From contig JAGGXO010000047.1 of NCBI GenBank assembly GCA_021163015.1, positions 1 to 5,607 of the forward strand: 5,607 bases of DNA. The letters are read 5' to 3'. Origin of the DNA: Candidatus Bipolaricaulota bacterium. Its GTDB lineage: Bacteria > Bipolaricaulota > Bipolaricaulia > UBA7950 > UBA9294. Shown in pieces: positions 5,336 to 5,607 of the stretch. The notes beneath the pieces were generated by a model, which did no database searches, was not told where the DNA came from, and was given only the letters and a program-made list of their open reading frames with translations. Both the position numbers and the translations under genes were made by a program. Within the stretch, counting starts at the first letter, position 1. The number at the start of each line of letters is the position of its first letter.

Positions 5336-5607
5336 CTAGCCGCCACCGACCGGGGGGAGGATCGCCAGATGATCACCATCTTGCAGCAGCGTATCAAATC
5401 CTCGCTGGAATCTGACATTCCCGCCGTTCTTGAGTACATTGATATATGCTCTAACTCCCCCTTCCGGCGTGAAGATACGTGAAGCTACCATGGGGTATAG
5501 CCTAGCGAGGGCACGCAGGGCGGATATCACATCCGCCCCCTCCGTCAGTTCGACAACGACAGATCCACCATCCATGTCGCTCTTGAAGGAGAAGGAGATC
5601 TCGAGGC
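5336..5607 (-). CDS. MoaD/ThiS-family ubiquitin-like sulfur carrier, 5' end outside the window
   Basis: Beta-grasp sulfur carriers of this family are adenylated at a C-terminal Gly-Gly by a MoeB/ThiF-type E1 enzyme and then carry a thiocarboxylate for molybdopterin, thiamine or other sulfur transfer. The frame is open from the window edge: the residues before the internal Met (5575-5573) read LEISFSFKSD, which looks like the first beta strand, so that Met is probably not the start and the gene begins just beyond 5607. About 90 residues are visible, close to full length. Marks are ELTEGADVISALRALARLYP for the strand-helix region, VRAYINVLKNGGNVRFQRG, DTLLQDGDHLAILPPV, and the end GGG followed by TAG 5338-5336. 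The PPVxGG ending resembles MoaD and small archaeal-modifier-like proteins more than ThiS. Which pathway it serves depends on genes outside the window. Confidence 0.85.
   Translation of the reverse strand, partial: LEISFSFKSDMDGGSVVVELTEGADVISALRALARLYPMVASRIFTPEGGVRAYINVLKNGGNVRFQRGFDTLLQDGDHLAILPPVGGG

Noticed and set aside
5204..5482. 92-codon plus-strand open frame across the gap and the MoaD-like gene
   Set aside because: Half of it is antisense to the MoaD-like gene, no Shine-Dalgarno precedes it, and the protein is low in hydrophobic core residues.

Overview
The window is bacterial: it encodes a DnaN-type sliding clamp, a lipoprotein signal peptidase and a bacterial-type thymidylate kinase. 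Genes are tightly packed on both strands, with moderately high GC, purine-rich Shine-Dalgarno sequences (several with AGGAG/GGAGG cores) and at least one probable TTG start. Nothing seen fixes the phylum. No rRNA, tRNA, CRISPR array, insertion sequence or phage gene was recognised.

Layout. The 3' end of alaS (1-401, +) faces a minus-strand housekeeping cluster that reads lspA (2722-2255), tmk (start about 2258, stop 1668), dnaN (1599-448). lspA and tmk overlap at a TTGA junction. dnaN has its own promoter-like sequence in the short gap after tmk. From a 120-bp divergent control region (2723-2842) a plus-strand operon leaves in the other direction: an FAH-family hydrolase (2843-3568), a homoserine dehydrogenase family protein (3590-4639) and an FlK-like hotdog acyl-CoA thioesterase (4683-5081). 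A 254-bp non-coding gap with one strong GAAA-capped hairpin follows. The window ends in the 3' part of a minus-strand MoaD/ThiS-like ubiquitin-fold gene (5607-5336) that ends in Gly-Gly-Gly.

How the genes may work together. Thymidylate kinase supplies dTDP for DNA synthesis and DnaN is the polymerase clamp, so tmk-dnaN groups precursor supply with replication; lspA (lipoprotein maturation) probably shares the transcript for other reasons. The three plus-strand genes have good ribosome binding sites and short gaps (21 and 43 nt), which suggests co-expression. Their families (metal-dependent keto/enol-acid hydrolase or decarboxylase, NAD(P)-dependent dehydrogenase, short-acyl-CoA hydrolase) could form a small-acid or amino-acid pathway. 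I cannot name that pathway, and the dehydrogenase departs from the classic homoserine dehydrogenase signature at several positions.

Points most worth a second look: an eight-G tract in the lspA-tmk overlap, where a one-base change either way would alter how tmk is started or fuse it to lspA; a serine replacing the usual aspartate of the DR motif in thymidylate kinase; the FAH / HSD-like / FlK-like operon; and a possible leaderless lspA transcript.
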